NCBI RefSeq assembly: GCF_000315015.1 | Contig: NZ_BAEP01000032.1 | Location: 1-64,000, forward strand | Direction: 5' to 3' | DNA: 64,000 nt | Origin: Paraglaciecola mesophila KMM 241 | Lineage (GTDB): Bacteria; Pseudomonadota; Gammaproteobacteria; Enterobacterales; Alteromonadaceae | Shown: positions 47,601 to 57,533 of the stretch, in pieces | Numbering within the stretch: the stretch's first letter is position 1 | How the letters are laid out: every line of letters begins with the position of its first letter | Translations under genes and position numbers: made by a program | The notes under the pieces: model-generated | What the model saw: the letters and a program-made list of their open reading frames with translations, nothing else | What the model was told of the DNA's origin: nothing | Databases searched by the model: none

Positions 47601-48167
47601 GAGATCAAACATTACTGTACTGGTCGCCTAATAGATCTCAAACCGACTCATAAAGACGTCGTATCTTATGCGGTAGGATTAGTCATTGGTGTGCGGGTGA
47701 TGACCAATAAACGAGGTCGACGTTGGGGCATTGTCACATTAGATGATAAAAGTGCTAGGATAGATGTACGTTTTTTCCCCGATCTGTTTGAACAATACGA
47801 GGAAATACTGCAATCTGACCGAATATTGGTGGTAAGTGGACAGGTCAGCTTTGATGAATTTTCCGGGGGCAATACAATAGGCGCCCGCGACGCAATGGAC
47901 ATAGTTCAGGCGAGGGAAAAGAACGCAAAATGGTTAAGTATGCAGTTTGAATCGAGCTGGTGTAATGCCTCAACACTCGCTAAACTGCAAGCAATATTAG
48001 CGCCTTATCAAGGCGGAAGCTGTCCGGTACAAGCCCATGTTGTGCATCCGGATGCCGAGGTAACATTAGCATTAGGTGCCCAGTGGTATGTTACTCCTGA
48101 GGACCAGTTACTTTTTGAATTACAGCAGCAGTTCGGTAAAGAGCATGTAGAGCTGGTGTTTCATTGA
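44700..48167 (+). CDS. dnaE: DNA polymerase III alpha subunit
   Basis: A 1155-residue replicative C-family polymerase. The PHP domain starts at the N-terminus ([14 protein letters not shown]), the palm holds catalytic Asp401 and Asp403 in [13 protein letters not shown], then the fingers, the beta-binding region and an OB fold near 985-1060. The [15 protein letters not shown] stretch is the nucleotide-binding loop. The length equals the E. coli subunit within a few residues. It lies directly after rnhB. Confidence 0.99.
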   Translation: MSDCKFVHLRVHSDYSMLDGLNKVKPLIAHVKSLNMPAVALTDQMNMCGLVKFYEQAHSNGIKPIIGTDFWVQSDALEDHVFRLTLLAANNKGYKNITLLISKAYLRGSVQDKAVIDQEWLVEHSEGVIILSGGRMGDLGVYLTKGNVGLAEKATTFYQQHFPDRFYLELTRTGRLGEEDYIHRAVEWAGQHDLPVVATNEVCFISPDNFEAHEIRVAIHDGYTLNDPRRPKLYSEQQYMRTSEEMCDLFADIPQAIENTVEIAKRCNVSVLLGTYFLPDFPTGDMSIADFLVKVSEEGLEKRLAFLFPDEEERLAKRPEYDERLKIELVVINQMGFPGYFLIVMEFIQWSKDNGIPVGPGRGSGAGSLVAYALGITDLDPLEFDLLFERFLNPERVSMPDFDVDFCMDRRDEVIDHVAEMYGRDAVSQIITFGTMAAKAVVRDVGRVLGHPYGFVDRISKLIPPTPGMTLTKAFEEEPRLPELYAYDEEVKDLIDMARILEGVTRNAGKHAGGVVIAPDKITDFAPLYCDDEGKNPVTQFDKNDVETAGLVKFDFLGLRTLTIIQWAIDMISAGKGVDIDILAIPMDDKKSFKLLQRSETTAVFQLESRGMKDLIKRLRPDSFEDIIALVALFRPGPLQSGMVDNFIDRKHGREAISYPDATYQHECLKEILEPTYGIILYQEQVMQIAQEMSGYSLGGADLLRRAMGKKKPEEMAKQRESFETGAKNNNIDPELAIKIFDLVEKFAGYGFNKSHSAAYALVSYQTLWLKTHYPAEFMAAVMSADMDNTDKIVTLVDECQRMGITLLPPDVNAGSYKFTVDSEGRIVYGIGAIKGVGEGPIAAIIEARENHEKFTDLFDFCAKVDTKRINKRVLEKLVYAGALDNLGPHRASIMATLPEAISAADQHAKAEAHGQSDMFGLLTTEPEQVEQAFAKVPPWSEKVWLDGEKVTLGLYLTGHPINQYAQEIKHYCTGRLIDLKPTHKDVVSYAVGLVIGVRVMTNKRGRRWGIVTLDDKSARIDVRFFPDLFEQYEEILQSDRILVVSGQVSFDEFSGGNTIGARDAMDIVQAREKNAKWLSMQFESSWCNASTLAKLQAILAPYQGGSCPVQAHVVHPDAEVTLALGAQWYVTPEDQLLFELQQQFGKEHVELVFH

Positions 48168-48215
48168 TTTTGACAGATATAACATCTGTTCACGAATAAA
48201 CAAATTAGGTGTGGA

Positions 48216-49172
48216 ATGAGCTTGAACTTTTTGGATTTCGAAAAACCAATCGCTGATCTCGAAGCAAAGATTGAAGGGTTGCGTTTGGTTAATCAAGGCG
48301 GTGAATTCGATATTAGTATCGAGGAAGAAATCACAAAACTGCGTGAGAAAAGCGCGGAAATGAGCAAAAAAATATTCGCAGACTTAGGGGCATGGCAAGT
48401 ATCTCAACTTGCGCGTCACCCAATGCGCCCATATACCTTGGATTATATCCCCCGTATTTTTAGCGAGTTTGATGAGTTGGCAGGTGATCGCGCTTTCGCC
48501 GATGACAAAGCAATCATCGGTGGCTTAGCCATGTTAGATGAGCAGCCTATTATGGTCATTGGACATCAAAAAGGCCGCGATACCAAAGAGAAAATCAAAC
48601 GTAACTTTGGTATGCCTAAACCTGAAGGCTATCGTAAAGCGTTGCGTTTAATGGAAATGGCAGAGCGTTTTAATTTACCGATCATTACTTTTATCGACAC
48701 TCCAGGTGCTTATCCTGGTGTGGGCGCTGAAGAGCGCGGTCAAAGTGAAGCCATTGCCCGAAACTTAAAAGTGATGGCAGGACTTAAAGTACCTATTATC
48801 TGCACCGTTATAGGGGAAGGTGGCTCTGGTGGCGCATTGGCAATTGGTGTTGGCGATCGCGTCAATATGTTGCAGTACAGTACCTATTCCGTTATTTCTC
48901 CTGAAGGCTGTGCGTCAATCCTTTGGAAAAGCGCTGACAAAGCCCCGTTAGCTGCAGAAGCAATGGGTGTTGCCGCCGGTCAAATTAAGGAACTAGGTTT
49001 GATCAACAGTATAGTGGAAGAGCCATTAGGTGGCGCGCATCGTGATCATGACGTTGCTGCAGCGAATCTGAAAGCGACCATTAAACAGCAACTCGCTCAA
49101 CTGAAAAGCTTGTCTGTTGAAGAGTTACTCGATCAACGCTACGAGCGACTCATGTCGTTTGGTTACTGTTAA
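48216..49172 (+). CDS. accA: Acetyl-CoA carboxylase carboxyltransferase subunit alpha
   Basis: A 318-residue subunit that with AccD transfers the carboxyl group from biotin to acetyl-CoA. Blocks: [39 protein letters not shown] and [17 protein letters not shown]. Standard length. It follows dnaE by 48 bp. A weak GCCTG/CAGGC hairpin (about 49187-49202) follows. Confidence 0.98.
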   Translation: MSLNFLDFEKPIADLEAKIEGLRLVNQGGEFDISIEEEITKLREKSAEMSKKIFADLGAWQVSQLARHPMRPYTLDYIPRIFSEFDELAGDRAFADDKAIIGGLAMLDEQPIMVIGHQKGRDTKEKIKRNFGMPKPEGYRKALRLMEMAERFNLPIITFIDTPGAYPGVGAEERGQSEAIARNLKVMAGLKVPIICTVIGEGGSGGALAIGVGDRVNMLQYSTYSVISPEGCASILWKSADKAPLAAEAMGVAAGQIKELGLINSIVEEPLGGAHRDHDVAAANLKATIKQQLAQLKSLSVEELLDQRYERLMSFGYC

Positions 49173-49268
49173 AAAATTGATTAGCTGCCTGTGTAAGCAG
49201 GCTGTTTATGTTCAGCGCTTTTACAATTACGTACTCGCGCTGACGTTGTTAGCAACCCGTTGGCAGAT

Positions 49269-50663
49269 ATGTCTTTACTCGACCATTTAGCAGCGCAAGT
49301 ATCTGCACTGAAACGCTCCCACCCATCTCCCTTACACATTGTTATTGCTTACAGTGCCGGCATTGACTCTCATGTGCTATTACATGCTTTGTGGCAGTTA
49401 AAACATGCTCATATTTCCTCGTTTCAATTAAGTGCTCTCTATATACATCACGGGCTGAGTGATAATGCTGATAAATGGCAGCAGCACTGTGAAACTGTGT
49501 GCGGGGAGCTTGAGGTCGAGTTTGATAGCGCGAAGGTATTTGTTGATGTAGCTAGCGGAAAAGGGATAGAGGCCCAAGCAAGAGATGCTCGTTATGCCAA
49601 GTTAGTTGAAATAGCGCCGCCAGGCAGCGTGGTAATGTTAGCACAGCATCAAGACGACCAGTTAGAAACCGTATTACTGCAGCTAAAACGTGGCGCTGGC
49701 CCAAAAGGCTTAAGCGGCATGGGGCGGTGTTTTTCTCGCGCTAAACCTTCGGGACATCAAGAGAAAGTACACTTTTTCAGACCTTTGTTGGAGATAAGCC
49801 AAGGACAAATTCATCGTTATGCTGATGAACACGCACTGGTGTGGCAAGAAGATGAGTCTAATCAGAATATCGACTTTGAGCGTAATTTTATTCGCCGTGA
49901 CGTTAGCCCGTTATTAAATCAGCGTTGGCCACATTTCGCTCGTTCGGTTTCTCGCAGCGCTTTGCTGTGTGCACAGCAGCAAGCGTTATTAGATGAGGTA
50001 ACACAAGAAAAACTACACTCGCTGCTTAACCCCAACAACACCCTATCTGTTGAGCTTCTATTGGCGTTAACTGAGCCATGGCGTTTGCAAGTGGTGCGTA
50101 TGTGGCTAGATACCCAGAATATTCTCAGCCCAAGCCGGGCAATATTAGCACAGTTAAGCAAAGAGCTACTGTTAGCCGCGCAAGATGCTAGCCCAGTGAT
50201 ACAGTGGCAGAAATGGCAGTTCAGGCGCTTTGAAAATGCACTTTACGTGATAGCCATTCCTGAACAGGTGAGTCCATGTGAAACATTTATACAGCCACCT
50301 GACGTTCAAAAATTACCCTTATCCTTAGGGGAAGTAGCGCTAAGACGTGGGCAATTATCCGAAGTCAGCGATGTCAGTCTCAACATAAACGATCTTGATA
50401 TTGGCCCGATAAGCGTGGTCTTTGGCGGTTTTTCTCAGCGCTTCACACCGCAAGATGCACCTCAATCTAAGCCTTTAAAGCAATGGTTCAAAGAATGGAA
50501 GATACCTCCTTGGGAGCGTGCGAATATTGCCATCATCAGGCAGGGCGAGCAGATCATTGGCTTACTGATAAACGGTCGCTTTGTTGCTGGAAAATCGAAT
50601 GGGCACAAAACAGCAACCCAGAATAAGTTGGATTCATCAGGCACCCTAACATACCAAAAATAG
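49269..50663 (+). CDS. tilS: tRNA(Ile)-lysidine synthetase TilS
   Basis: A 464-residue enzyme adding lysine to C34 of tRNA-Ile(CAU), so that it reads AUA. The N-terminal N-type ATP-pyrophosphatase motif is SAGIDS at 29-34, where the family norm is SGGxDS. The QHQDDQLETVLLQLKRGAGP stretch and the C-terminal TilS domains (FSQRFTPQDAPQSKPLKQWF) are intact. I use the ATG at 49269; a TTG at 49260 is also in frame. Placed after accA, as in many gammaproteobacteria. Confidence 0.95.
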   Translation: MSLLDHLAAQVSALKRSHPSPLHIVIAYSAGIDSHVLLHALWQLKHAHISSFQLSALYIHHGLSDNADKWQQHCETVCGELEVEFDSAKVFVDVASGKGIEAQARDARYAKLVEIAPPGSVVMLAQHQDDQLETVLLQLKRGAGPKGLSGMGRCFSRAKPSGHQEKVHFFRPLLEISQGQIHRYADEHALVWQEDESNQNIDFERNFIRRDVSPLLNQRWPHFARSVSRSALLCAQQQALLDEVTQEKLHSLLNPNNTLSVELLLALTEPWRLQVVRMWLDTQNILSPSRAILAQLSKELLLAAQDASPVIQWQKWQFRRFENALYVIAIPEQVSPCETFIQPPDVQKLPLSLGEVALRRGQLSEVSDVSLNINDLDIGPISVVFGGFSQRFTPQDAPQSKPLKQWFKEWKIPPWERANIAIIRQGEQIIGLLINGRFVAGKSNGHKTATQNKLDSSGTLTYQK

Positions 50664-50823
50664 AGTGAAAAATGGCAAGCCCGCCGTTTTTGAATTCAGC
50701 CTATCCATTTATTCGTACTTTTAATTCATAACAATTGGATACACAATTGGCGCTCTGAGTCACGGGAGTGTCACAATACACGGGTAGCCTGCAGGCATTG
50801 ACCCACTAACGCCTTTTTATTGA

Positions 50824-51609
50824 TTGAAAAAACTCAAACGCTACCAATACGAACGCTACGCAGTGTTGTGCAAATTGGCTTATCCAAAAACCTTTGATCA
50901 TGTGGAATTAGGATTCTCAGAGAACGGCCACGTTGCCATTAAAAACAGGCAGGGGCATGTATTGGCGCGTATTTTGTGGCAAGACAAAAAGAAAGAAGTG
51001 ATCGTTGTTTTTCGCGGCTCTCAAGTCCTGAGCGACTGGCTTACAAACTTGTGTTGCTTCCCAAAGCGCAAGCGTTTCGACAAGACCGTTTATTACATTC
51101 ATTACGGTTACGATAGACTGTTAAATCAAAAGGTGGCAGGGGCTGAGCCAGAAGCCGAAGCGCTGAGCATTTATCAGCAGATTGAAAAGGTACTGGCGCC
51201 GTTAATCGCGAGCGGTAAGCGAGTTAGTTTAACTGGCCACTCATCTGGTGGAGCAATGGCTATTCTGACCGCAGATTGGCTTGAGCGGCACTTTGACTCC
51301 CCTGTGCGCAGAGTCGTGACGTTCGGACAGCCATCTACCGGATTTAGAAGCTTTAATAAGCATTACATGTTGCACCGCCGTACATATCGCATTTGCTGCG
51401 ATCTGGACATTATAACGTTTTTACCGCCTCTGCCGGGTATATTCAAACATGTGGGGCGCAACCTTTGGCTGCATAACGAGCGTATATACGAAAACATACG
51501 GCCGTCAGTGCGATTATATAAGACACTTACCAGCTGGCTTATCTCTCCTATTTCTTATCACTACATGCACAAGTACATACGAAACAAAGACTTTTTTGAT
51601 AAGCACTGA
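50824..51609 (+). CDS. Class 3 lipase-family alpha/beta hydrolase
   Basis: A 261-residue protein with the nucleophile motif GHSSGG (Ser140) and VVFRGSQVLSDWLTNL, as in lipase class 3. No clear signal peptide, so it may be cytoplasmic or membrane-associated. Catalytic Asp and His are likely in the DLDIITFLPP and late His-rich parts. The start shown is TTG at 50824 and is uncertain, since no good ribosome site precedes it. It converges on the LysR gene with a 17-bp gap. Confidence 0.75.
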   Translation: MKKLKRYQYERYAVLCKLAYPKTFDHVELGFSENGHVAIKNRQGHVLARILWQDKKKEVIVVFRGSQVLSDWLTNLCCFPKRKRFDKTVYYIHYGYDRLLNQKVAGAEPEAEALSIYQQIEKVLAPLIASGKRVSLTGHSSGGAMAILTADWLERHFDSPVRRVVTFGQPSTGFRSFNKHYMLHRRTYRICCDLDIITFLPPLPGIFKHVGRNLWLHNERIYENIRPSVRLYKTLTSWLISPISYHYMHKYIRNKDFFDKH

Positions 51610-51626
51610 GCTTCATTAGGGCTGCT

Positions 51627-52520
51627 TTACAGTGTTAGCTTGTCTTGAATGTAATCTAAAAAAGCACTGATACGAGAAGATAATGCGCTGTTTTTGTAAT
51701 AAACCGCATTGATCTGCTCTCGCGGATGCGGGCTACTCACACTGCCTTCTAGTAGGCTCACCAAGTTATCTTCACTTATATCCTTGGCAACCATAAAATC
51801 AGATAACAGTGCAATGCCGTTACCTTGCAAGCATAATTGGCGGATGGTTTCACCGCTACTGCCTAAAATTGATGGTTTCAGGGGCGGTGACAGAACCTGT
51901 TTCATAGGCCAGTTATTCAAAGTGCTTGAAGAGGCGAAGCCGATAATACTGCAATCTTTAAGGGTTTCTAACGTCACCGGGAAGGCCAAACTTTGAAGAT
52001 AATCAGGGCTTGCAACGATATGCAGCTTACTGTGACCTAACAGCCTAGCGTGCAGATTAGAATCTTCTAATTGACCAATCCGGATGGCCACATCGGTTCG
52101 TTTTTCTATTAAATCAATAATGCTTTCATTAGAAATTAATTCCAGATCAATAAGTGGATAGGCTTTGCGAAACCCAGCCATCAGAGGAACGATTTGATGG
52201 AGCATAAAAGGTGATGCCGCATCGATTCTCAAAGTGCCAGTGGGCGTTTTCTTTAGCTCGCGAAGTCTTGACTCCGCGTGACTTAATTGCTGAAGGCTAG
52301 CGCGCACTTCGTTGACGAAAAATACACCTTCTTGGGTTAACTCTACTCGCCGTGTTGTGCGATTGAGTAAGGTACAATCAAGATCTTGTTCGAGCTTTGC
52401 GATCGCCCTTGAAACGCGCGCAACCTGAACATCGAGTTGAGTTGCCGCGGCACTAAAGCCGCCGTTATCCACAACGGCTAACAGCATTTCCAAGGAAACG
52501 GTGGAAGATAGTATTGTCAT
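51627..52520 (-). CDS. LysR-family transcription regulator
   Basis: A 297-residue LysR protein. The winged helix-turn-helix (about 8-67) has FSAAATQLDVQVARVSRAIAKL and the TLLNRTTRRVELT wing; the effector domain runs from about 90. It resembles the group that controls single neighbouring genes of unknown substrate. The nearest possible targets are the lipase gene (convergent) or genes elsewhere; no divergent partner is present. Target unknown. Confidence 0.9.
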   Translation of the reverse strand: MTILSSTVSLEMLLAVVDNGGFSAAATQLDVQVARVSRAIAKLEQDLDCTLLNRTTRRVELTQEGVFFVNEVRASLQQLSHAESRLRELKKTPTGTLRIDAASPFMLHQIVPLMAGFRKAYPLIDLELISNESIIDLIEKRTDVAIRIGQLEDSNLHARLLGHSKLHIVASPDYLQSLAFPVTLETLKDCSIIGFASSSTLNNWPMKQVLSPPLKPSILGSSGETIRQLCLQGNGIALLSDFMVAKDISEDNLVSLLEGSVSSPHPREQINAVYYKNSALSSRISAFLDYIQDKLTL

Positions 52521-52617
52521 AAGAATTGAGTTCCACTAATGAATAAGCTCCTTACAATGTTGGACTGTGTTTGACGTAACATTGTCACCCAACAGCTTAT
52601 CTTAAATTGCCTTGAAC

Positions 52618-54264
52618 TTATGAGCGCGATGTATTGTGCTGACTGATAGCGTCAATATATTGCGCTTGCTTAAGCTTTTGCTGGGCAGTGAGCTCAGCTG
52701 TTTTCAGTAGCAATTTACAGTGTTTTAAACCGCTGTTTTGTTCTTCATTTAAGCCTTCATCTTGGGCTATTCTCGCTAACACCTTAAGTAGACTCAGACC
52801 AATATTCGGGTTTTTGGGGGCGAGTTGCATCGCCTGAGTTAACAGCTTATAAGCAGGTGCAAAGCGTTTATTTTTATAATGAATAGAAGCCATTTCAGCG
52901 AGCTCTTTGGGGTTGTGATGAATTTCGCTACGTTCAACACGTTCTTGATCAATATATTCAGACATGACTTGATTGGCAAACTCATTGCCATGAATTTGTT
53001 CTTTCATTCGGTCTAGGATCGCCAAAGACTGCTCTCGTTGGCCGACTTCGTGAAACGCCTTTACCTTGTCTAAGTTATCTTCAACGGAGTGCCAGCTATT
53101 GACTTCGCCTTGAGTTTGCATCAACTCTTCGGCTTGCTTTTTGTTGTCTCCCAAGGTCAGCAAACGAGCTTGTAAAACCGTTAACTGGCTTTTGAAGTCG
53201 TTAACGTGAGTAAAATCTTGCTGAAATTTTGTGACTTTTCGTTCCATCTCAGCTAATAACTTTTGCGCTTGCGTGCTAGAAACCGTGCTGGCTAAATCAA
53301 TACCTGAACGGATAACATTGAGCTGTAAGTCAGGCGTGTCGTGGATAGAGTTTTTAGCGTATTTCGCCATATTCTGCGTGGCAGTGTATTGGCCAAAAGG
53401 ATCATGATTTAATCGAGCTAAATCCCACGCTTTACGATGACGCTGTATATTGCGCGGCGCCAGTTTACTCGCTTCTTTAATAAGCTCGTAGCCTTTCTCG
53501 TAATTCTCTTTATCGATGTAGTACTCGGTAAGTGTGTCATAGGTGGCGAAACGTGCGTCATCTCGCTCTAACAAATCATCTGCAAGGGTCATTGCTTGTT
53601 CAATTTTATCTTGCTTGAGTAGTGTCCTTAATAGCCCTACGACAACCCAGCCATAATCATATTGCGTGAGCAATTGCCGATAAAATGCCTCTGCATCAGC
53701 ATATTCTTGCAAATTAAATAAACAACGACCGATCAAGCGATTAATTTGAGGATAATACTGGGCTAAAGATGCGTCTTGTAGCTGACGCTGGGCAAGGTAT
53801 ATGGCGCTTGGGTATTCTTCTTGGTCGAAGCAATAATTCAAACGATACAACTGACTTTTGACTTTCAAAATATAGTTGATCCGTTGTGCCACTCGGGACT
53901 TGTCCAACGGCTTAACCCAGAAATCATCTGGTTGTAATTCTATCACGCAATTAACGAGTTCGGCAGATGTGTCAGCGCTGAGAAAGACAACGCTGGTAGT
54001 CTTGGCGATATACCCTTTGAAGCGCATTTCTTCGAGTAGGTTAAACCCATCTTTATCGCTGCGCACATCAAACGCCACGAGAATGATATCGAAAGAAATA
54101 TGTTCGCAAAGACGTAGAGCATAGAAAGCATTTTGAGCACAACGAACGTTTTCGATGCCCAGTTCGAGAAAAGCAGATTTTATCGTATCTTGTACAAGTG
54201 ATTGCCCATCAATAACCAAAACATTCAGTTCTTTAACAGGTGGCTGCGGGGGGATCTTAATCAA
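52618..54264 (-). CDS. Response regulator with long TPR-like C-terminal region
   Basis: A 548-residue protein. An N-terminal receiver domain (about 12-130) has Asp19, phosphoacceptor Asp66 (LVAFD), Ser96 and Lys118 (WVKP). The acidic pair is reduced to one Asp (VIDGQ). The rest is helical with several tetratricopeptide-like units (for example about 150-260 and 455-500) and no DNA-binding or enzyme domain. Output is probably by protein contact. No histidine kinase lies nearby, so it is an orphan. It is followed by the LysR gene and preceded by a 195-bp spacer and a diguanylate cyclase gene. Confidence 0.82.
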   Translation of the reverse strand: MIKIPPQPPVKELNVLVIDGQSLVQDTIKSAFLELGIENVRCAQNAFYALRLCEHISFDIILVAFDVRSDKDGFNLLEEMRFKGYIAKTTSVVFLSADTSAELVNCVIELQPDDFWVKPLDKSRVAQRINYILKVKSQLYRLNYCFDQEEYPSAIYLAQRQLQDASLAQYYPQINRLIGRCLFNLQEYADAEAFYRQLLTQYDYGWVVVGLLRTLLKQDKIEQAMTLADDLLERDDARFATYDTLTEYYIDKENYEKGYELIKEASKLAPRNIQRHRKAWDLARLNHDPFGQYTATQNMAKYAKNSIHDTPDLQLNVIRSGIDLASTVSSTQAQKLLAEMERKVTKFQQDFTHVNDFKSQLTVLQARLLTLGDNKKQAEELMQTQGEVNSWHSVEDNLDKVKAFHEVGQREQSLAILDRMKEQIHGNEFANQVMSEYIDQERVERSEIHHNPKELAEMASIHYKNKRFAPAYKLLTQAMQLAPKNPNIGLSLLKVLARIAQDEGLNEEQNSGLKHCKLLLKTAELTAQQKLKQAQYIDAISQHNTSRS

Positions 54265-54459
54265 ACTAAATCCATTTAACGATGCTCATTTCTATCTTGT
54301 TGTTATATACCCAACGTTATAATGAACGATGAATAAGCTCAATCACTTTTTTGGGCATGGATATCTATTCAGAATGTGAAGTGGCGCTTGTGTATTGCAG
54401 CGCGTTTAATAACACCAACCTTTAATGTAGCTAAGAAGGTTTGATATAGCTATAACGGG

Positions 54460-55323
54460 CTACTTTTTATTGCGGTACATGGCGGCATCTGCGCGCATAA
54501 AAAGGCTGTGCTGTGTGTCATCGTCTTGATAAATGGCACTACCAATACTGCAACTAATGCTGTGCTGAGCAAGCAGACTATCTTCTTTAAAGGCCAGCTG
54601 AATACGTTGGGTTATTTGCTGGCAGGAATCTATGCACGTGTCGGTTAACAGGCAGCAAAACTCGTCGCCACCGAAACGAAAGGCAAAGTCAGTATCTCGC
54701 AAACAAGCTGAGATTGTCTCAGCACAGGTGACGAGTATTTTGTCCCCTTGTGAATGACCAAATTGATCATTCACCTGTTTAAATTTATCAAGATCAATAA
54801 CCAGTAAAGCGAACTGACAAGGTTGGCGTTTCGCCTGGCTGAATAAACGGTGCATGGTGTCATCGAAATTGCTGCGATTTCCCAGTCCCGTCAGGTTATC
54901 TCGGGTGGCGGCCAATTTAATGCGCTCGTACTCTAAACCGTTTTTTAGGGGGTTCTTAAACAGCATGTGCAATTGTTGTAGAATTTGCCATTCACGCACG
55001 GCCAAAGTGCGAGACAATGAATAGTGGATCATGGCGATTTCTTCGTCCCCTTGACGCACCGCTAAGCGCTTATTATAGGGTTGACTGGTGAGTGTACCGT
55101 GGGTGATATCACTGTGATTCCACTGGATTTTTAATCCGCACAGAGGTAACGTATTTTGCAGTTGTTGGAAAAACAACTCGCTGAGAACAGCTAGGTCAAT
55201 GGTGGTTAACCACTTTTGAAAGAACGCACTGAGCTCATGTTGATTTAAAACCGGCGCGTAATGGCTCGGATTAAACACATTTTCACCCACATGTTGTTCA
55301 TAAAGTTGATTGAGTTGTTCCAC
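54460..55323 (-). CDS. Diguanylate cyclase (GGDEF)
   Basis: A 287-residue cyclic-di-GMP synthase. The active-site motif is RFGGDEF (216-222). An RDTD inhibition site (209-212) lies exactly five residues ahead, so product feedback is expected. The first 120 residues form an unrecognised sensor-like region without membrane segments. The start at 55323 is followed by MEQLNQLYEQHV. Divergent from the Kef-type antiporter and possibly related in signalling to the response regulator downstream. Confidence 0.9.
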   Translation of the reverse strand: MEQLNQLYEQHVGENVFNPSHYAPVLNQHELSAFFQKWLTTIDLAVLSELFFQQLQNTLPLCGLKIQWNHSDITHGTLTSQPYNKRLAVRQGDEEIAMIHYSLSRTLAVREWQILQQLHMLFKNPLKNGLEYERIKLAATRDNLTGLGNRSNFDDTMHRLFSQAKRQPCQFALLVIDLDKFKQVNDQFGHSQGDKILVTCAETISACLRDTDFAFRFGGDEFCCLLTDTCIDSCQQITQRIQLAFKEDSLLAQHSISCSIGSAIYQDDDTQHSLFMRADAAMYRNKK

Positions 55324-55451
55324 TATTGACTCCTGCCAAAATATTGGCGTTTTCGCTAAAAATAGCGCACCGATTACGATAACGGTGAGTACTAAGCAGT
55401 ATTCATGCCCAAAAATGTAATTGATTTAGCTAAGAGGTGGTAACCCTTGTA

Positions 55452-57425
55452 ATGCATGGGATTTTTGCAAATATTTTAATCTTGATGGCGGTGGCGGTGG
55501 CCAGTGTCTGGTTATTTAAACGCATAAATTTGCCGCCTATTTTAGCGTACCTCTTTTGCGGGATCCTCGCAGGCCCCGATTTACTCGCTTTATTTGAACA
55601 TCCTGAAGACATGCAAACATTTGCCGAGCTCGGGGTGGTGTTTTTGCTTTTCTCTCTTGGTTTGGAATTCTCCCTGCCTAAAATGATCGCCATGCGCCAA
55701 ATGGTGTTTGGTGTGGGCTTAGGCCAAATGCTGCTGACTACTCTTGCTTTTATGGGGATTAGCATGCTCTTAGGTGTAGGGCTACCTGCTGCCATTATAG
55801 TCGGGAGTATTGTTGCGCTATCGTCTACAGCCATTGTTATTAAGCAAACAAATGACATGGGGATCTTAAATACATCTCGCGCCCAAATGGCGGTCAGTAT
55901 TCTACTTTTTCAAGATTTGGCCGTTGTGCCTTTACTTATTGTTGTGCCTCTTTTGGCAATGGACGGCGGGCAAAGCTTAAGTATGGCGATAGCGCTTTCT
56001 ATCGTGAAGGGCATAGTCGTCGTTTTCATTCTTATGTCTGTGGGTAAATGGATCCTGCCAAGAGTCTTTACTGAAGTCGCGCAAACTCGCACGGATGAGT
56101 TGTTCGTATTAACCACTATTTTGGTGGCGTTAATGGCGGCCGGTCTAACGTATTCTTTTGGGTTGTCGATGGCCCTAGGCGCATTTTTAGCCGGCATGAT
56201 GTTAGGCGAGAGCCAGTATAAATATCAGCTAGAAGCGGATATTCGCCCGTTTCGCGATATTTTGATGGGGCTGTTCTTTATCACCATTGGGATGCGCCTA
56301 AACCTGACAGATTTGTTGGCTCAATGGCATTGGGCGCTGCTGGGGCTGGCTGCCATGTTGTTAATTAAGGTCATCATTATTCGTCTTGCCGGTGGATTAT
56401 TCGGTGTCCCCAAAGAAGATGCATGGGCTGCAGGTTTTAAGTTATGTCAGATGGGTGAGTTCAGTTTCGTTATCGCTGCTTTAGCGGTTGATCACAATAT
56501 TTTATCTACTCAAGTGGGTTCGTTGATCCTCAGTATTGGGATATTGAGCATGGCAATGACCCCTTGGTTAGTGACCCGTAGTTCTGATTTCGCTAAGCGT
56601 ATGGTGAATGCCCCCCCAGTTGAATTCGAAGGTAATGATTCGGTTGCTGCAAAGCATGAACTGATGCATGACCATGTGATCATCATGGGGTTTGGCCGAG
56701 TAGGTCAGTCAGTGAGTCGATTACTTAAAAGCGAAGCGATCCCTTATTTAGTGGTCGACGCTGATCCCGTGCGCGTGCAAGAGAGCCAAAGTGCCGGCCA
56801 GCCAGTCTACTTTGGAGATGTTCGGCAAAACGATATCTTAAAGGCGGTGGGTATAGAGCGCGCTAAGTTAGTGTTGATTACGTTTGATGAGCACAACAAA
56901 GCCATGGCGGTTATCCAACTCATTTCTAGTTTGTATCCTGATTTACCGATAGTGGTACGTACCCGTAAAGATTACCGTATGAGTGAGCTATACAAGGCTG
57001 GAGCAAGTCAGGTAGTACCTGAAATTCTCGAAGGGAGCTTAATGTTGGTTTCCCAAGTCTTGCATTTATCCGGGATCCCTATGTCGCGTATATTGAAGCG
57101 CGTGCGCAAAGAGCGAAAGGGGCACTATGGCAATATGCACGGTTTCTTCCCTGGCGAAACCACCGAATTGAGTTACGAAAAGCAAGACAAGTTAGAGTTT
57201 TTACATGCTGTGGTGGTTGCGCCTAACGCCTATGCAACAGGTAAAGCTTTAGTTGATCTCAATGTAAATCGCTCAGGAGTAAAAATTAAAGGGCTGCGCA
57301 GGGACAATATTGAAATGGAAAGTCCCCCGATGAATATGGTGCTAAGAGCAGGCGATGTGCTGGTGATCAGCGGAAAGCCTAGACGAGTCGAACGCGCTGA
57401 ACGTTACTTACTTGAAGGCGATTGA
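55452..57425 (+). CDS. Kef-type monovalent cation:proton antiporter with RCK domain
   Basis: About 657 residues. A CPA2 membrane domain (roughly 1-380) with some twelve segments starts with LPPILAYLFCGILAGPDLL, followed by an RCK N domain with HVIIMGFGRVGQSVSRLL (GxGxxG) and a TrkA-C domain at the end. It probably exchanges K+ or Na+ for H+, gated by a nucleotide or glutathione adduct; true KefB/C function is unproven and no kefF/kefG partner is present. I favour the ATG at 55452 with AGAGGTGG upstream; the GTG at 55437 is the alternative. Confidence 0.87.
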   Translation: MHGIFANILILMAVAVASVWLFKRINLPPILAYLFCGILAGPDLLALFEHPEDMQTFAELGVVFLLFSLGLEFSLPKMIAMRQMVFGVGLGQMLLTTLAFMGISMLLGVGLPAAIIVGSIVALSSTAIVIKQTNDMGILNTSRAQMAVSILLFQDLAVVPLLIVVPLLAMDGGQSLSMAIALSIVKGIVVVFILMSVGKWILPRVFTEVAQTRTDELFVLTTILVALMAAGLTYSFGLSMALGAFLAGMMLGESQYKYQLEADIRPFRDILMGLFFITIGMRLNLTDLLAQWHWALLGLAAMLLIKVIIIRLAGGLFGVPKEDAWAAGFKLCQMGEFSFVIAALAVDHNILSTQVGSLILSIGILSMAMTPWLVTRSSDFAKRMVNAPPVEFEGNDSVAAKHELMHDHVIIMGFGRVGQSVSRLLKSEAIPYLVVDADPVRVQESQSAGQPVYFGDVRQNDILKAVGIERAKLVLITFDEHNKAMAVIQLISSLYPDLPIVVRTRKDYRMSELYKAGASQVVPEILEGSLMLVSQVLHLSGIPMSRILKRVRKERKGHYGNMHGFFPGETTELSYEKQDKLEFLHAVVVAPNAYATGKALVDLNVNRSGVKIKGLRRDNIEMESPPMNMVLRAGDVLVISGKPRRVERAERYLLEGD

Positions 57426-57533
57426 TGACTGCCTTGTTATGTAATCACCGGAAATCAACTTGCTATTAAGCGCGGTTCCCATTTACCTACACCCGCTTTT
57501 ATAGTGTTTTTTACCTTTTATTGAAGAAGTCTT

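Noticed and set aside
49187-49204. GCCTG/CAGGC hairpin after accA as a terminator
   Set aside because: Five-base stem with adjacent mismatch and only three T; noted in the accA entry but not called as a feature.
54418-54442. AACCTT/AAGGTT hairpin before the diguanylate cyclase end
   Set aside because: Six-base arms with a 13-nt loop and no T-run; too weak to call.
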